Shown: positions 36,308 through 45,253, counted from the first letter of the stretch. The stretch is DNA of 64,000 nt from Roseobacter cerasinus (GCF_009811755.1 NZ_BLIV01000002.1:365001-429000); one strand, 5' to 3'. Translations and numbers: made by a program. Notes: a model not told the origin generated them from the letters alone.

Positions 36308-37663
36308 GTGGCCAAAGATAAGAAATCAACAAAGAGCGCACCGCCGCCGGTGGCAGAAGAAGAGATCAAGGTTGAGCCTGTAGACGCATCGCCCTCGGAA
36401 AAGGCCACCAGAGAGCATAGCGATGCGTTGGCTGAGCCAATTGACATCACACCAGCCGAACCTGAGGTGACCTTGACCGCTGATCAAGCAGCTGTCGAAG
36501 GTGACGACCAGACACAGGATGACCAGATTGCTGACGCATCCAACGCCGAGCAGAGCGCGGATGTTACCGACACTGACGTTATTACGGATCCGGTACGGGA
36601 TACCGATGCCGCAGACACGGTCTCCGCCGATGAGGTGCAAAAGGCCGAGCAGGTCACCAATGAAAGCTCGGAAACTGCGGAAGAGACGGTATCCGAGGAC
36701 GCCACTGAACCCAAGCCGGCCCCGCCTCCCGCTCCGCAGCGCAGCGGTGGGTTCTGGCCAGCGCTTTTTGGTGGGATTGTGGCTGCACTTCTCGGTTTCA
36801 TCGCTGGTCGCGGCGACATGCTGGACGCGTATTTCCCGCGGGCAGACTTGCCCGAGCCGGTCGACCTGAGCCCGCTCACGGCCGAAATTGGGACACTATC
36901 CAGCCGCCTGGGCGCGCTTGAGACCGCTGAAGCGCCTGAATTGCCGGACCTCTCGCCCGAGCTTGGCGATTTGTCCCAGTCGTTGGCCTCACTTGAAACC
37001 ACGCTCGAAAGCCTCGCGGCACGGCTGGAGGTGGTCGAAGCCCGCCCAACGGCTACGGCGCCCGAGCCAGTTGTTGACAACAGTGAAGAGATCGCCGCCC
37101 TGCAATCGACCGTGTCCGACCTTGAGGCGCGTCTGGCAGAAGAAGACAGTCGGGCCAGTGCTGAAGCGCAGCGCCTACTGGCGCGTGCGGCTCTGATCCG
37201 TGTGGTCACGGCTGTGGAAAATGGCGAGGCTTTTGAGCCTGCTTTGGGCGCGTTGGAAGATGTCACACCGGTTGAGGTACCGGAGGCGTTGCGAAATGCA
37301 GCAGTCGAAGGTGTTCCGAGCGTGGCGGCATTGCGGGAGAGCTTTCCCGAAGCCGCCCGCGCGGCCCTCGCCGCTGCGCGTGCGGAGGTGCCTGAATCAG
37401 AAGTCTCCGGCATCGGTGGGTTCCTGCGACGGCAGCTGAGTGCGCGTTCTGTGACGCCGCGGGAGGGCAATGACCCCGATGCGATCCTGTCACGGGTCGA
37501 AGCGGCCCTCCGGGCCAGCGATCTGGATACGGCTCTGGCAGAAGCCGAGGCGCTGCCGGCTCCGGCGCAGGCGGCGATGCAGGGCTGGCTGGACAGCGCC
37601 CAAACCCGGCAAACTGCCGCTGCGGCGGCACAGTCCCTGTCGGACAGTTTGACGGTCAATTGA
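36308..37663 (+). CDS. mitofilin (Mic60) family inner-membrane protein
   Basis: Alphaproteobacterial homologue of the mitochondrial crista-junction protein Mic60, shown in Rhodobacter to bend membranes. The 451 residues have an acidic, disordered N-terminal region of about 150 residues, a single membrane segment (FWPALFGGIVAALLGFIAGRG), a coiled coil (LSPLTAEIGTLSSRLGALE to about residue 280) and a C-terminal mitofilin domain. The start is probably GTG at 36308: AAGGTGG lies six bases before it, whereas the ATG at 36302 directly abuts that site. An ATG at 36266 also exists. Confidence 0.85.
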   Translation: MAKDKKSTKSAPPPVAEEEIKVEPVDASPSEKATREHSDALAEPIDITPAEPEVTLTADQAAVEGDDQTQDDQIADASNAEQSADVTDTDVITDPVRDTDAADTVSADEVQKAEQVTNESSETAEETVSEDATEPKPAPPPAPQRSGGFWPALFGGIVAALLGFIAGRGDMLDAYFPRADLPEPVDLSPLTAEIGTLSSRLGALETAEAPELPDLSPELGDLSQSLASLETTLESLAARLEVVEARPTATAPEPVVDNSEEIAALQSTVSDLEARLAEEDSRASAEAQRLLARAALIRVVTAVENGEAFEPALGALEDVTPVEVPEALRNAAVEGVPSVAALRESFPEAARAALAAARAEVPESEVSGIGGFLRRQLSARSVTPREGNDPDAILSRVEAALRASDLDTALAEAEALPAPAQAAMQGWLDSAQTRQTAAAAAQSLSDSLTVN

Positions 37664-37676
37664 GAAAGTCGGTTTT

Positions 37677-39182
37677 ATGCTTTGGTCCTTAATCAAGATT
37701 ATCCTCTTCATCGGGGCCGTCGCTCTGCTGGCTCTGGGAGCTGCTTACTTGCTGGAAAGCGAGGGCGGCGTTCAGGTGACCGTCATGGGCAGCGAATATA
37801 CCTTTGGGCCCTTGCAGTCGACCATTGCCATTGTTGCGCTGGTCGTTGCGGTTTGGATCCTGCTGAAGCTGCTGTCGCTTCTGCTCGCGACGTGGCATTT
37901 CCTCAATGGCGATGAAACGGCGCTTTCGCGCTATTTCGACAGAAGCCGCGAGCGAAAGGGCTATGATGCGTTGTCGGATGGGATGATGGCGTTGGCCAGC
38001 GGTGAGGGCCGTGTCGCCATGGCCAAGGCCGCCAAGGCAGATCGCTATCTGAACAAGCCGGAGCTGACGAACCTGTTGACCGCGCAGGCGGCTGAAATGG
38101 CGGGGGACCGGCGCAAGGCCGAAGAGACCTACAAAAAGCTGGTGACCAATGACGCCACTCGGTTTGTGGGGGTGCGCGGCATTCTCAAGCAGAAGCTGGC
38201 CGATGGTGATACGGAAACTGCGCTCAAGCTGGCGGAGAAGGCATTTTCCATCAAGCCCAAGCATGAGGAAACACAGGACGTGCTGCTGCGGCTTCAGGCC
38301 CAGAAAGAGGATTGGTCGGGCGCGCGTCAGACGCTGAGCGCCAAGTTGAAATACGGCAGTCTGCCCCGCGATGTGCACAAGCGGCGTGATGCCGTTTTGG
38401 CCTTGTCGGAAGCCAAGGAGCTGCTGCAGGACGACGCCTCCATAGAGATGCAGGAGAAAGCCGTGGAGGCCAACAAGCTGTCGCCGGATCTGATCCCCGC
38501 AGCGGTGATGGCCGCGCAAAGCTATATCGAAAAGGGCAAGCCGCGCTATGCAACGCGGCTCCTCAAGAAGGCGTGGGAAACCATGCCGCACCCTGATCTT
38601 GCCTCGACCTTCGCGGCGATCCAGCCCGATGAGACGCCGGATCAGCGGATCAAACGTTTTGCCTTGCTGACCCGAATCAACGCGCAGAATCCGGAAACAC
38701 GCATGCTGTTGGCCGAGCTTCACATCGCCAATGAAGACTTCCCCGAGGCGCGCCGCGCGCTGGGAGATCTGGTGGAAACGGACCCGACGGCGCGGTCTGT
38801 CACGCTGATGGCGGCGATTGAGCGGGGTGAGGGCGCGGATGATGCCGTTGTTCGTGGATGGCTGGCGCGGGCGCTGTCGGTGTCGCGTGGCCCGCAGTGG
38901 ATTTGCGAGAACTGCCAACACATTCATGCGGAATGGGCGCCCATCTGCGAAAACTGCGACAGCTTCGATACGCTTGCGTGGAAAACACCACCCATGTCCG
39001 AGGTGGCCATGCCCGGCGGTGTTCAGATGTTGCCGCTGATCGTCGGTGCCGTGGAAGATCAAACAAGCGCGTCAGATGAGGTCGCTTCGTCTGAGGCGGA
39101 TGAGATCGAAGACGCTGAACTTCTCGTGGCGGAGGAGGTTTCGCAAGATGAGGCTCCAGCGCCAGAAGAAAAACGCGCCTAA
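37677..39182 (+). CDS. hemY: HemY-family TPR membrane protein with C-terminal zinc ribbon
   Basis: Annotated family: haem biosynthesis protein HemY, biochemical role unsettled. The 501 residues start with two membrane segments (IKIILFIGAVALLALGAAYL; TIAIVALVVAVWILLKLLSLLL), continue as TPR-like helical repeats, and have near residue 400 a rubredoxin-like ribbon, ICENCQHIHAEWAPICENC (two CxxC pairs ten residues apart), then an acidic tail. The layout resembles LapB/YciM, which regulates LPS synthesis. It lies 13 bp after the mitofilin gene in a hemD operon. Confidence 0.88.
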   Translation: MLWSLIKIILFIGAVALLALGAAYLLESEGGVQVTVMGSEYTFGPLQSTIAIVALVVAVWILLKLLSLLLATWHFLNGDETALSRYFDRSRERKGYDALSDGMMALASGEGRVAMAKAAKADRYLNKPELTNLLTAQAAEMAGDRRKAEETYKKLVTNDATRFVGVRGILKQKLADGDTETALKLAEKAFSIKPKHEETQDVLLRLQAQKEDWSGARQTLSAKLKYGSLPRDVHKRRDAVLALSEAKELLQDDASIEMQEKAVEANKLSPDLIPAAVMAAQSYIEKGKPRYATRLLKKAWETMPHPDLASTFAAIQPDETPDQRIKRFALLTRINAQNPETRMLLAELHIANEDFPEARRALGDLVETDPTARSVTLMAAIERGEGADDAVVRGWLARALSVSRGPQWICENCQHIHAEWAPICENCDSFDTLAWKTPPMSEVAMPGGVQMLPLIVGAVEDQTSASDEVASSEADEIEDAELLVAEEVSQDEAPAPEEKRA

Positions 39183-39187
39183 GACGC

Positions 39188-39218
39188 TTGACCTTCCAGT
39201 TACTGGAGGCCTTATGTG
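39188..39218 (+). promoter_or_regulatory. MerR-family (CueR-type) promoter of copA
   Basis: TTGACC (39188-39193) and TATGTG (39213-39218) are separated by 19 bases, the over-long spacer characteristic of MerR-family promoters. The spacer holds an imperfect dyad: CCTTCCAGT followed by ACTGGAGG. The site ends 29 bases before the copA start and begins just after the hemY stop. CueR is encoded at 41500-41898. Confidence 0.8.
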
Positions 39219-39247
39219 ACCCGTGAACCATCGCGGGGGCACCTGAT

Positions 39248-41503
39248 ATGCGCGACGCGCAAACGATCACACTGACTGTTGGGAACATGTCCTGCGCGTC
39301 TTGTGTGGGCCGGGTGGACCGTGCCTTGGCCGCCGTGCCGGGTGTGCGTGGTGTGGTGGTGAACCTCGCCACCGAGGAGGCGACGATTGAGGTAGACGAC
39401 ACAGGCCCCACCGCCGAGGCGCTGGCGCAGACGGCCACCGATGCCGGCTATCCCGCTCAAATCCTGCAAACCCGCTCGCCTGACGCAGCCCATGATCGCA
39501 AAACCGAAGAAGCGCAGGCTCTCGCTCGGCGTACCTGGCTTGCGGGCCTTCTTGCAATGCCCGTCTTCGTGCTGGAAATGGGCAGCCACATGGTGCCCGC
39601 CTTCCACCATTTTGTGATGCAAACCATCGGGATGCAGCAAAGCTGGTGGATTCAGGCGCTGCTGACAACACTGATCCTCGCGGGGCCCGGGCGGGCGTTT
39701 TACACCAAAGGCATCGCCGCGCTGATGCACCGCGCGCCGGATATGAACAGCCTGGTGGCCGTGGGGACATTTGCCGCCTATGGCTATTCACTTTGTGTTT
39801 TGCTGGCGCCTGGGCTGCTGCCAGCCGCCGCGCAAGCGGTGTATTTTGAGGCGGCTGCGGTGATTGTCTTCTTTATCCTGCTGGGTCGCTCGCTGGAGGC
39901 GCGCGCCAAGGGGCGTACCGGCGCGGCGATCCGCGCATTACTCAAGCTGCAACCCAAGACGGCGCAGGTATTGCGTGACGGCAACGCGCAGACCGTGGCT
40001 GTTGAGCAAATTGTGCCCGGTGACATCGTGCTCCTGCGCCCAGGCGAACGTGTGCCCGTCGACGCTGTGGTCACAGAAGGCAGCAGCCACCTAGATGAAA
40101 GCATGATCACCGGGGAGCCCATCCCGGTGGAGAAACACGCTGGCGACCCGGTGACGGGGGGTACGATCAACGGCCCCGGCAGCCTGACACTGCGCGCCAC
40201 CCATGTGGGAACTGAGACGGTGCTCGCGGGGATCATTCGTATGGTGCAGGACGCCCAGGGTGCCAAGCTGCCCATCCAGGCGCTGGTCGACCGGGTGACG
40301 CTTTGGTTTGTGCCCGCTGTTCTGGGCCTCGCCGCGTTGACGGTGATGATCTGGCTCGCTGTCGGGCCCGCGCCGGTTGTCTCTTATGCGCTGGTTGCGG
40401 GGGTCGCGGTCCTGATCATCGCGTGCCCTTGCGCCATGGGTCTCGCCACGCCGACCTCGATCATGGTCGCGACAGGCCGCGCGGCTGAGCTGGGCGTGCT
40501 GTTCCGCAAGGGTGATGCGCTGCAGGCGCTTGCTGATGTGGATGTGATCGCCTTCGACAAGACCGGTACGCTGACCAAAGGCGCGCCGGTCCTGACCAGC
40601 TTCGAGATGTTGGGTGGTCCTGAGCGCGACACGGCGCTTGCTCTCGTCGCTGCCGTCGAGGCCCGGGTGGAGCATCCGGTCGCCAACGCGATTGTCGATG
40701 CGGCCAAGGCAGACGGTCTTACCCTGCCGGACGCGCAGGAGGTCACAGCGCTCAGCGGTCTGGGTGCGCGCGGGCAGGTTGGAGGCCAGCGGGTTCTCGT
40801 GGGCTCGGAAGGTTTGATGGCGCAGCATGATATCCCTCTGGGTGACGCGCTTGCCAAAGCCGACACCCGCGCTGCGGCTGGCGAGACGGTGTTTTTTGCC
40901 GCCATCGATGGGCAGCTCGCAGCGCTGATTTGCGTCGCGGATCAAATCAAGTCAAACGCTGCTGAGGTAGTCGCTGACCTGCATGCCCAAGGAGTGCGTG
41001 TCGCCATGATCACCGGTGACAAACAGGAAACCGCCGAGGCCGTGGCCCGTGAGCTTGGCATCGACGACGTCATTGCCCGGGTCCTGCCAGAGGGCAAAAC
41101 CGCCGCGTTAGAGACGATTCGAGCCAGTGGTGCCAGGGTGGCCTTTGTCGGGGATGGCATCAATGACGCCCCTGCCCTGGCGACCGCTGATGTCGGCATT
41201 GCCATCGGTAGCGGCACCGACATCGCCATTGGAGCCGCTGACGTGGTGCTGATGTCAGGTGATCTGCGCGGAGTTCAGACGGCAATGCATGCGTCGCGCG
41301 CGGCCATGCGCAACATCCGCCAGAACCTGTTCTGGGCCTTTGCCTATAACACCGCGCTCATCCCTGTCGCGGCGGGTGCGCTCTATGCGAGTTTCGGGTT
41401 GCTCCTGTCGCCGCAACTTGCGGCCGGGGCCATGGCGCTTTCCAGTCTCTTTGTGCTCAGCAATGCGCTGCGGCTGCGGGGGCTCAAGAGGGGAACCGCA
41501 TGA
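39248..41503 (+). CDS. copA: copper-exporting P1B-type ATPase
   Basis: Pumps cytosolic Cu(I) across the inner membrane. The 751 residues carry one N-terminal HMA metal-binding domain (GNMSCASCVG, Cys16 and Cys19), the transport-site motif CPC in IIACPCAMGLATPTSIMV, the phosphorylation site FDKTGTLTKGAP, the nucleotide-domain HP in VEHPVANAI and the hinge FVGDGINDAPALATADVG. It is preceded by a CueR-type promoter and overlaps cueR by four bases, so it is copper-induced by inference. Confidence 0.95.
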   Translation: MRDAQTITLTVGNMSCASCVGRVDRALAAVPGVRGVVVNLATEEATIEVDDTGPTAEALAQTATDAGYPAQILQTRSPDAAHDRKTEEAQALARRTWLAGLLAMPVFVLEMGSHMVPAFHHFVMQTIGMQQSWWIQALLTTLILAGPGRAFYTKGIAALMHRAPDMNSLVAVGTFAAYGYSLCVLLAPGLLPAAAQAVYFEAAAVIVFFILLGRSLEARAKGRTGAAIRALLKLQPKTAQVLRDGNAQTVAVEQIVPGDIVLLRPGERVPVDAVVTEGSSHLDESMITGEPIPVEKHAGDPVTGGTINGPGSLTLRATHVGTETVLAGIIRMVQDAQGAKLPIQALVDRVTLWFVPAVLGLAALTVMIWLAVGPAPVVSYALVAGVAVLIIACPCAMGLATPTSIMVATGRAAELGVLFRKGDALQALADVDVIAFDKTGTLTKGAPVLTSFEMLGGPERDTALALVAAVEARVEHPVANAIVDAAKADGLTLPDAQEVTALSGLGARGQVGGQRVLVGSEGLMAQHDIPLGDALAKADTRAAAGETVFFAAIDGQLAALICVADQIKSNAAEVVADLHAQGVRVAMITGDKQETAEAVARELGIDDVIARVLPEGKTAALETIRASGARVAFVGDGINDAPALATADVGIAIGSGTDIAIGAADVVLMSGDLRGVQTAMHASRAAMRNIRQNLFWAFAYNTALIPVAAGALYASFGLLLSPQLAAGAMALSSLFVLSNALRLRGLKRGTA

Positions 41504-41898
41504 ACATTTCCGACGTTGCCAACAGCACGGGGTTGCCCGTCAAAACCATCCGATATTACGAGGACATCGGCCTGATCACACCTGCGCGCAGCGCCAACGG
41601 GTATCGCGACTTTTCTGACACAGATCTGCATAAGCTGGCCTTTATCGGGCGGGCCCGCTCTCTGGGATTTGGCATCGAGGCCTGTCGCGACCTGCTGCGT
41701 CTCTATAACGACCAGACCCGCGCGAGTGCGGATGTGAAACGCCTCGCGCAATCACATCTGTCCGAGATCGACCGCAAGATCACCGAGCTTGGCGAGATGC
41801 GCGATACGCTCTCGCATCTGATCGACGCCTGCGCGGGCAATGACCGGCCCGATTGCCCCATTCTGGCGGACCTCGCAGCAGACCATGGCAGCGCTTGA
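41500..41898 (+). CDS. cueR: Cu(I)-responsive MerR-family regulator CueR
   Basis: Transcription activator that distorts its overspaced promoter when bound to Cu(I). The 132 residues begin MNISDVANSTGLPVKTIRYYEDIGLI (winged helix-turn-helix), have the dimerisation helix and the metal-binding loop CAGNDRPDC with Cys111 and Cys119, the equivalents of E. coli Cys112 and Cys120. The ATGA overlap with copA puts it in the promoter it is expected to control, giving autoregulation. Confidence 0.93.
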   Translation: MNISDVANSTGLPVKTIRYYEDIGLITPARSANGYRDFSDTDLHKLAFIGRARSLGFGIEACRDLLRLYNDQTRASADVKRLAQSHLSEIDRKITELGEMRDTLSHLIDACAGNDRPDCPILADLAADHGSA

Positions 41899-41935
41899 CC
41901 CTTGACGCCGCGTGCAGACCGGTCACGGTGGGCGC

Positions 41936-42367
41936 ATGAGCGAGATTTTCCAACATCAGATCAAGGTGCTCTTTCAGCATTGCGACCCCGCTGGCATCGT
42001 CTTCTACCCGCGGTATTTCGAGATGGTGAACCAGACCGTTGAGGAATGGCATGACGCAGGCCTCGGCCATTCCTTTGCGCAGATGCATATGGAGTCGGGC
42101 TATGGGGTGCCCACCGTCTCCATCGGTGCGGAGTTCACGGCGCCCAGCAAGATGGGTGATGTGCTGACCTGGTCCCTGTCGGTCCTGCGGCTGGGCCGGA
42201 CTTCGGCGCACTTGCGGATCACGGCTAGATGCGGCGGCGACCTACGCATGACAGCCACACCGGTGCTGGTCTATGTGCATATGGAAAGCGGGCGCCCGGT
42301 GCCGTGGTCAGACCCGCTGCGCGCCGAGATGAAGCGGTATCTGAGCGGTGACGCCCTGCCCGGCTGA
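41936..42367 (+). CDS. acyl-CoA thioesterase, 4-hydroxybenzoyl-CoA thioesterase-like
   Basis: A 143-residue hotdog-fold enzyme. VLFQHCDPAGIVFYPRYFEMVNQTVEEWHDAGL contains the Asp of the HCDPAGIVFYP active-site motif seen in 4-hydroxybenzoyl-CoA thioesterase-type proteins, and PTVSIGAEFTAPSKMGDVL the typical second strand. The substrate is unknown. ATG at 41936 is preferred over a GTG at 41912. It is 37 bp after cueR and may be read through from it; it faces an HTH gene tail-to-tail. Confidence 0.85.
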   Translation: MSEIFQHQIKVLFQHCDPAGIVFYPRYFEMVNQTVEEWHDAGLGHSFAQMHMESGYGVPTVSIGAEFTAPSKMGDVLTWSLSVLRLGRTSAHLRITARCGGDLRMTATPVLVYVHMESGRPVPWSDPLRAEMKRYLSGDALPG

Positions 42368-42394
42368 CGGTCAGTCAGCCCGCGCCACATGGCC

Positions 42395-43210
42395 CTAGCG
42401 GACCTGCGCCGCCAGTTCCTCCAGCCTCTCATGCACCATATCCGCGCCGATGATCGCCCGGCGCACCAGTCGGTCGAACTGCCTGGCAAAGCCGCGGATC
42501 TGGTCGGGGCTGCTGATCACCAGATAGGCGTCACCGATATAGAGCGCCACGCGCTGCTTGCCGAAGACCGTAAAGGGTGCTGAAAACGTCTGTGTTCCGT
42601 CGTAGAGATGCAGCCGCAGCGCCGGGTAATTCTGGCGGCAGACCCCCGCCATATAAGTCAGCTGGTCGCGGCATTGTTCCGGATCGGCGCCGCGCCACAG
42701 CCCCGTCCTGGCCGAGAGATCCTGCACCGTCTGCACCGGCATCGCGATCTCGACGTCCATATCGTCGAGCGAGACTTGCTCCAGCACATTCTCCACTCCG
42801 CCGCCGCGCGCATCCGGCACGGTTTCGGCTGAAAAGCTGACGATATCCGGCAAGGTCGAGGGCACATAGCGCAGCTTGAACCCCGACGCCGCACTGCGCC
42901 ACTGATCAAGCGGGGTGGATCCATCTACCTGCACCTCTTGCTCGATCTGTACGCTTTCGGCGACCTCCTGCCGCCCCTCCGGTGCGTTTTCGAGGCAGAG
43001 CAGCCAGTCGACCGAAACGCCGCTCACCTGCGCGATCCGCCGAAGCGTTTCGGCGCGGGGCAGCCGGTCACTGTCTGGGCTCAGGAATTGGCTGAGCGCC
43101 GAGCGGTCCATGCGCACGTCGCGCAGAAACTGCCCCTTGCCCGCGGGGTGCGAAGCGAGCACCTGCGCCAGTCGGTCCTTGAATCCCGTTGAAAGATCGC
43201 GCCTATCCAT
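42395..43210 (-). CDS. helix-turn-helix transcriptional regulator with unknown C-terminal domain
   Basis: A 271-residue protein. Residues about 8-70 form a Cro/CI-like helix-turn-helix (KGQFLRDVRMDRSALSQFLSP, RAETLRRIAQVSGVSVDWLL). The C-terminal 180 residues (FKLRYVPSTLPDIVSF, RLHLYDGTQTFSAPFTVFG, VALYIGDAYLVISSPDQ) look like a sensor domain that I do not recognise. It is divergent from a fatty acid desaturase; two GTGAAATYACAA repeats lie immediately upstream of its ATG. Control of itself and perhaps the desaturase is an inference. Confidence 0.78.
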   Translation of the reverse strand: MDRRDLSTGFKDRLAQVLASHPAGKGQFLRDVRMDRSALSQFLSPDSDRLPRAETLRRIAQVSGVSVDWLLCLENAPEGRQEVAESVQIEQEVQVDGSTPLDQWRSAASGFKLRYVPSTLPDIVSFSAETVPDARGGGVENVLEQVSLDDMDVEIAMPVQTVQDLSARTGLWRGADPEQCRDQLTYMAGVCRQNYPALRLHLYDGTQTFSAPFTVFGKQRVALYIGDAYLVISSPDQIRGFARQFDRLVRRAIIGADMVHERLEELAAQVR

Positions 43211-43213
43211 GGC

Positions 43214-43250
43214 GTGAAATTACAACATATGAGTGAAATCACAATGTGAT
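43214..43250. promoter_or_regulatory. direct-repeat operator candidate upstream of the HTH gene
   Basis: GTGAAATTACAA (43214-43225) and GTGAAATCACAA (43233-43244) match at 11 of 12 positions with a 19-base period; the second copy overlaps a 13-base palindrome ATCACAATGTGAT (43238-43250). The site begins four bases upstream of the HTH start and lies in the divergent gap to the desaturase. Confidence 0.5.
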
Positions 43251-43330
43251 CATGCAATCGCAACAAAAGTAATACCTGAAACGCAGATTCACGCTCTTGT
43301 CGCATCTCCTAGTTTAGCCAGACTAGACGG

Positions 43331-44326
43331 ATGCGATTTCAGTCGCAAAACCTATTGAAAGGACGGGATAAATTGGTGATCCGAGAAGTGGTCAACACGC
43401 CAGAGATTGAATGGCCAACCCTTCTGATCTGTGGCCTGTGTTATGCCGGTTTTGCGTTCTCGACGACGTCTATCAATGTGATTGGCCTCTGGGCTGCATG
43501 CCTCATCCTCACTCTCTCGCTCACGCTTTATTCCTCCTTCAGCCACGAGGTGCTGCATGGTCATCCTTTTCGCGATACGCGGCTGAACACCGCGCTGGTA
43601 TTTCCGGCCTTTGGCCTGCTGATCCCGTATCATCGCTTCCGCGACACGCATCTGGCCCACCACCACGATCCGGCGCTGACCGACCCGTATGACGACCCTG
43701 AAAGCAACTTTATCGACCCGGCCGTCTGGGTGCGGTGGAGCACAGGTCGGCGGATCCTTTATACGTGGAACAATACGCTTTTGGGGCGGATGGTGGTGGG
43801 CCCGATCATTGGGCTGGCCGCCTTCTACAAGGCCGATTGGCGCGCCATGAGAGACGGAAATAACAGTGTTAGAGACGCATATGTCTTCCATTTCCTCGGC
43901 CTCGTTACCGTGGCTTTGTGGTGTATGGTCGTGGCCGACATGCCCGTCTGGCTCTATCTGTTATGCGCTTACGCGAGCCACGCGATCCTGAAAATCCGGA
44001 CTTTCCTGGAACATCGCGCGCATGAGCGCGCCCGCTGTCGCAGCGTGATCATTGAAGATCGTGGCCCGCTGGCCTTCCTGTTTCTGCAGAACAACCTGCA
44101 TGCTGTGCATCACGCGCATCCAGCGATGCCGTGGTACCAACTCAAGGCGTCTTATACGGCCCGCCGTGCTACGTTCTTGCAGCGCAATGGCGGCTATGCC
44201 TATCGCTCTTATGCCCAGATTGCGCGCCTGTTCCTGTTCAAAACGAAGGATCCGGTGCCGCATGCGCTTTGGGATAGGCCTGCGTTTCACGCTGACCGGA
44301 CAGAAGGTGCTGCGCCGGGGCGCTGA
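43331..44326 (+). CDS. membrane fatty acid desaturase
   Basis: Di-iron membrane desaturase that introduces a double bond into acyl chains. The histidine boxes are FSHEVLHGH, HLAHHH (with the preceding RDT) and the C-terminal HAVHHAHP, plus HRAHERAR. Four to five hydrophobic segments are visible. As listed from ATG 43331 it has 331 residues; a start at GTG 43376, 9-10 bases after AAAGGACGGG, would remove 15 residues and fits better with VIREVVNTPEIEWP. The exact lipid substrate (phospholipid or ornithine-lipid acyl chains) is not known. Confidence 0.82.
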   Translation: MRFQSQNLLKGRDKLVIREVVNTPEIEWPTLLICGLCYAGFAFSTTSINVIGLWAACLILTLSLTLYSSFSHEVLHGHPFRDTRLNTALVFPAFGLLIPYHRFRDTHLAHHHDPALTDPYDDPESNFIDPAVWVRWSTGRRILYTWNNTLLGRMVVGPIIGLAAFYKADWRAMRDGNNSVRDAYVFHFLGLVTVALWCMVVADMPVWLYLLCAYASHAILKIRTFLEHRAHERARCRSVIIEDRGPLAFLFLQNNLHAVHHAHPAMPWYQLKASYTARRATFLQRNGGYAYRSYAQIARLFLFKTKDPVPHALWDRPAFHADRTEGAAPGR

Positions 44327-44392
44327 CATTTTCCTTGCAGTGGCGCAGTACTTCCCGCTTTGATGTCGCGAGATCAGACCAAGGGGGCGCTG

Positions 44393-45196
44393 ATGACGAA
44401 CGACGCTGCACCAGTCCTGTCGGACCGTGCCGAGGGGATCGCCACGATCACCCTCAACCGGCCAAAATCGCTGAATGCGCTGTCTGAAGATATGCTGGCG
44501 GCGCTTCAGGCGACACTCGACGAGATCGCCAAGGATCGCGAGACGCGGGCGGTGATTTTGCGCGGCGCGGGTGATCATTTCTGTGCAGGTCATAACCTCA
44601 AGGAAATGACGGCGCGGCGGGCGGATGAGGATGGCGGCAAGGCCTATTTCAACGCGCTCTTTGCGACCTGTTCCAAGATGATGCTGTCGATCGTGAACCT
44701 GCCTCAGCCAGTGATTGCTGAGGTGCAGGGCATCGCCACGGCAGCAGGCTGTCAGTTGGTCGCCACCTGCGATCTGGCCGTGGCCGCTGATACTGCGCGT
44801 TTTGCAACTTCGGGCGTCAACATTGGGTTATTCTGCTCCACACCCATGGTCGCCTTGTCGCGCAACCTGCCCCGCAAGCAGGCGATGGAGATGCTGTTGC
44901 TTGGGGAATTCCAGAGCGCGCAAAGGGCTGCTGAGATGGGGCTAATCAATCAGGTGGTCTCGCAAGCGGAGTTGGCTGCTGCGGCCCGCGCTATGGCAGC
45001 CAAGATTGTCTCCAAAGCGCCGGTTGCCGTGAAGATCGGCAAGCAGGCGTTTTATGAACAGGCCGATATGGCGCTGACCGAGGCCTATGCTTATGCGGGC
45101 GCGGCGATGGCCGAGAATATGCTGGCCCACGACACGGAACGCGGGATCGAAGCCTTCATCGCAAAGAAACCCATGCCGGAGTGGTTGGACGACTAA
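44393..45196 (+). CDS. enoyl-CoA hydratase/isomerase family protein lacking catalytic glutamates
   Basis: A 267-residue crotonase-fold protein. The oxyanion-hole segment HFCAGHNLKEM and the AGCQLVATCDLAVAADTARF region are clear, but the position of the first catalytic Glu (GGGCELA in true hydratases) reads AGCQLV, and the second (PEINLG) reads SGVNIG. It therefore resembles the ECHDC3-like branch rather than a classical hydratase; the reaction is unknown. AAGGGGG precedes the ATG at 44393; an ATG at 44360 adds 11 residues. The canonical paralogue is at 53848-54624. Confidence 0.85.
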   Translation: MTNDAAPVLSDRAEGIATITLNRPKSLNALSEDMLAALQATLDEIAKDRETRAVILRGAGDHFCAGHNLKEMTARRADEDGGKAYFNALFATCSKMMLSIVNLPQPVIAEVQGIATAAGCQLVATCDLAVAADTARFATSGVNIGLFCSTPMVALSRNLPRKQAMEMLLLGEFQSAQRAAEMGLINQVVSQAELAAAARAMAAKIVSKAPVAVKIGKQAFYEQADMALTEAYAYAGAAMAENMLAHDTERGIEAFIAKKPMPEWLDD

Positions 45197-45253
45197 CCGC
45201 TTGCTGGCGTCAGGGGGAAAGCCGCCTCACCCCATCGAGGGGGATCGTCGGCT

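Noticed and set aside
37689-39062. Open frame of 457 codons on the minus strand
   Set aside because: Antisense shadow of hemY; no credible domain.
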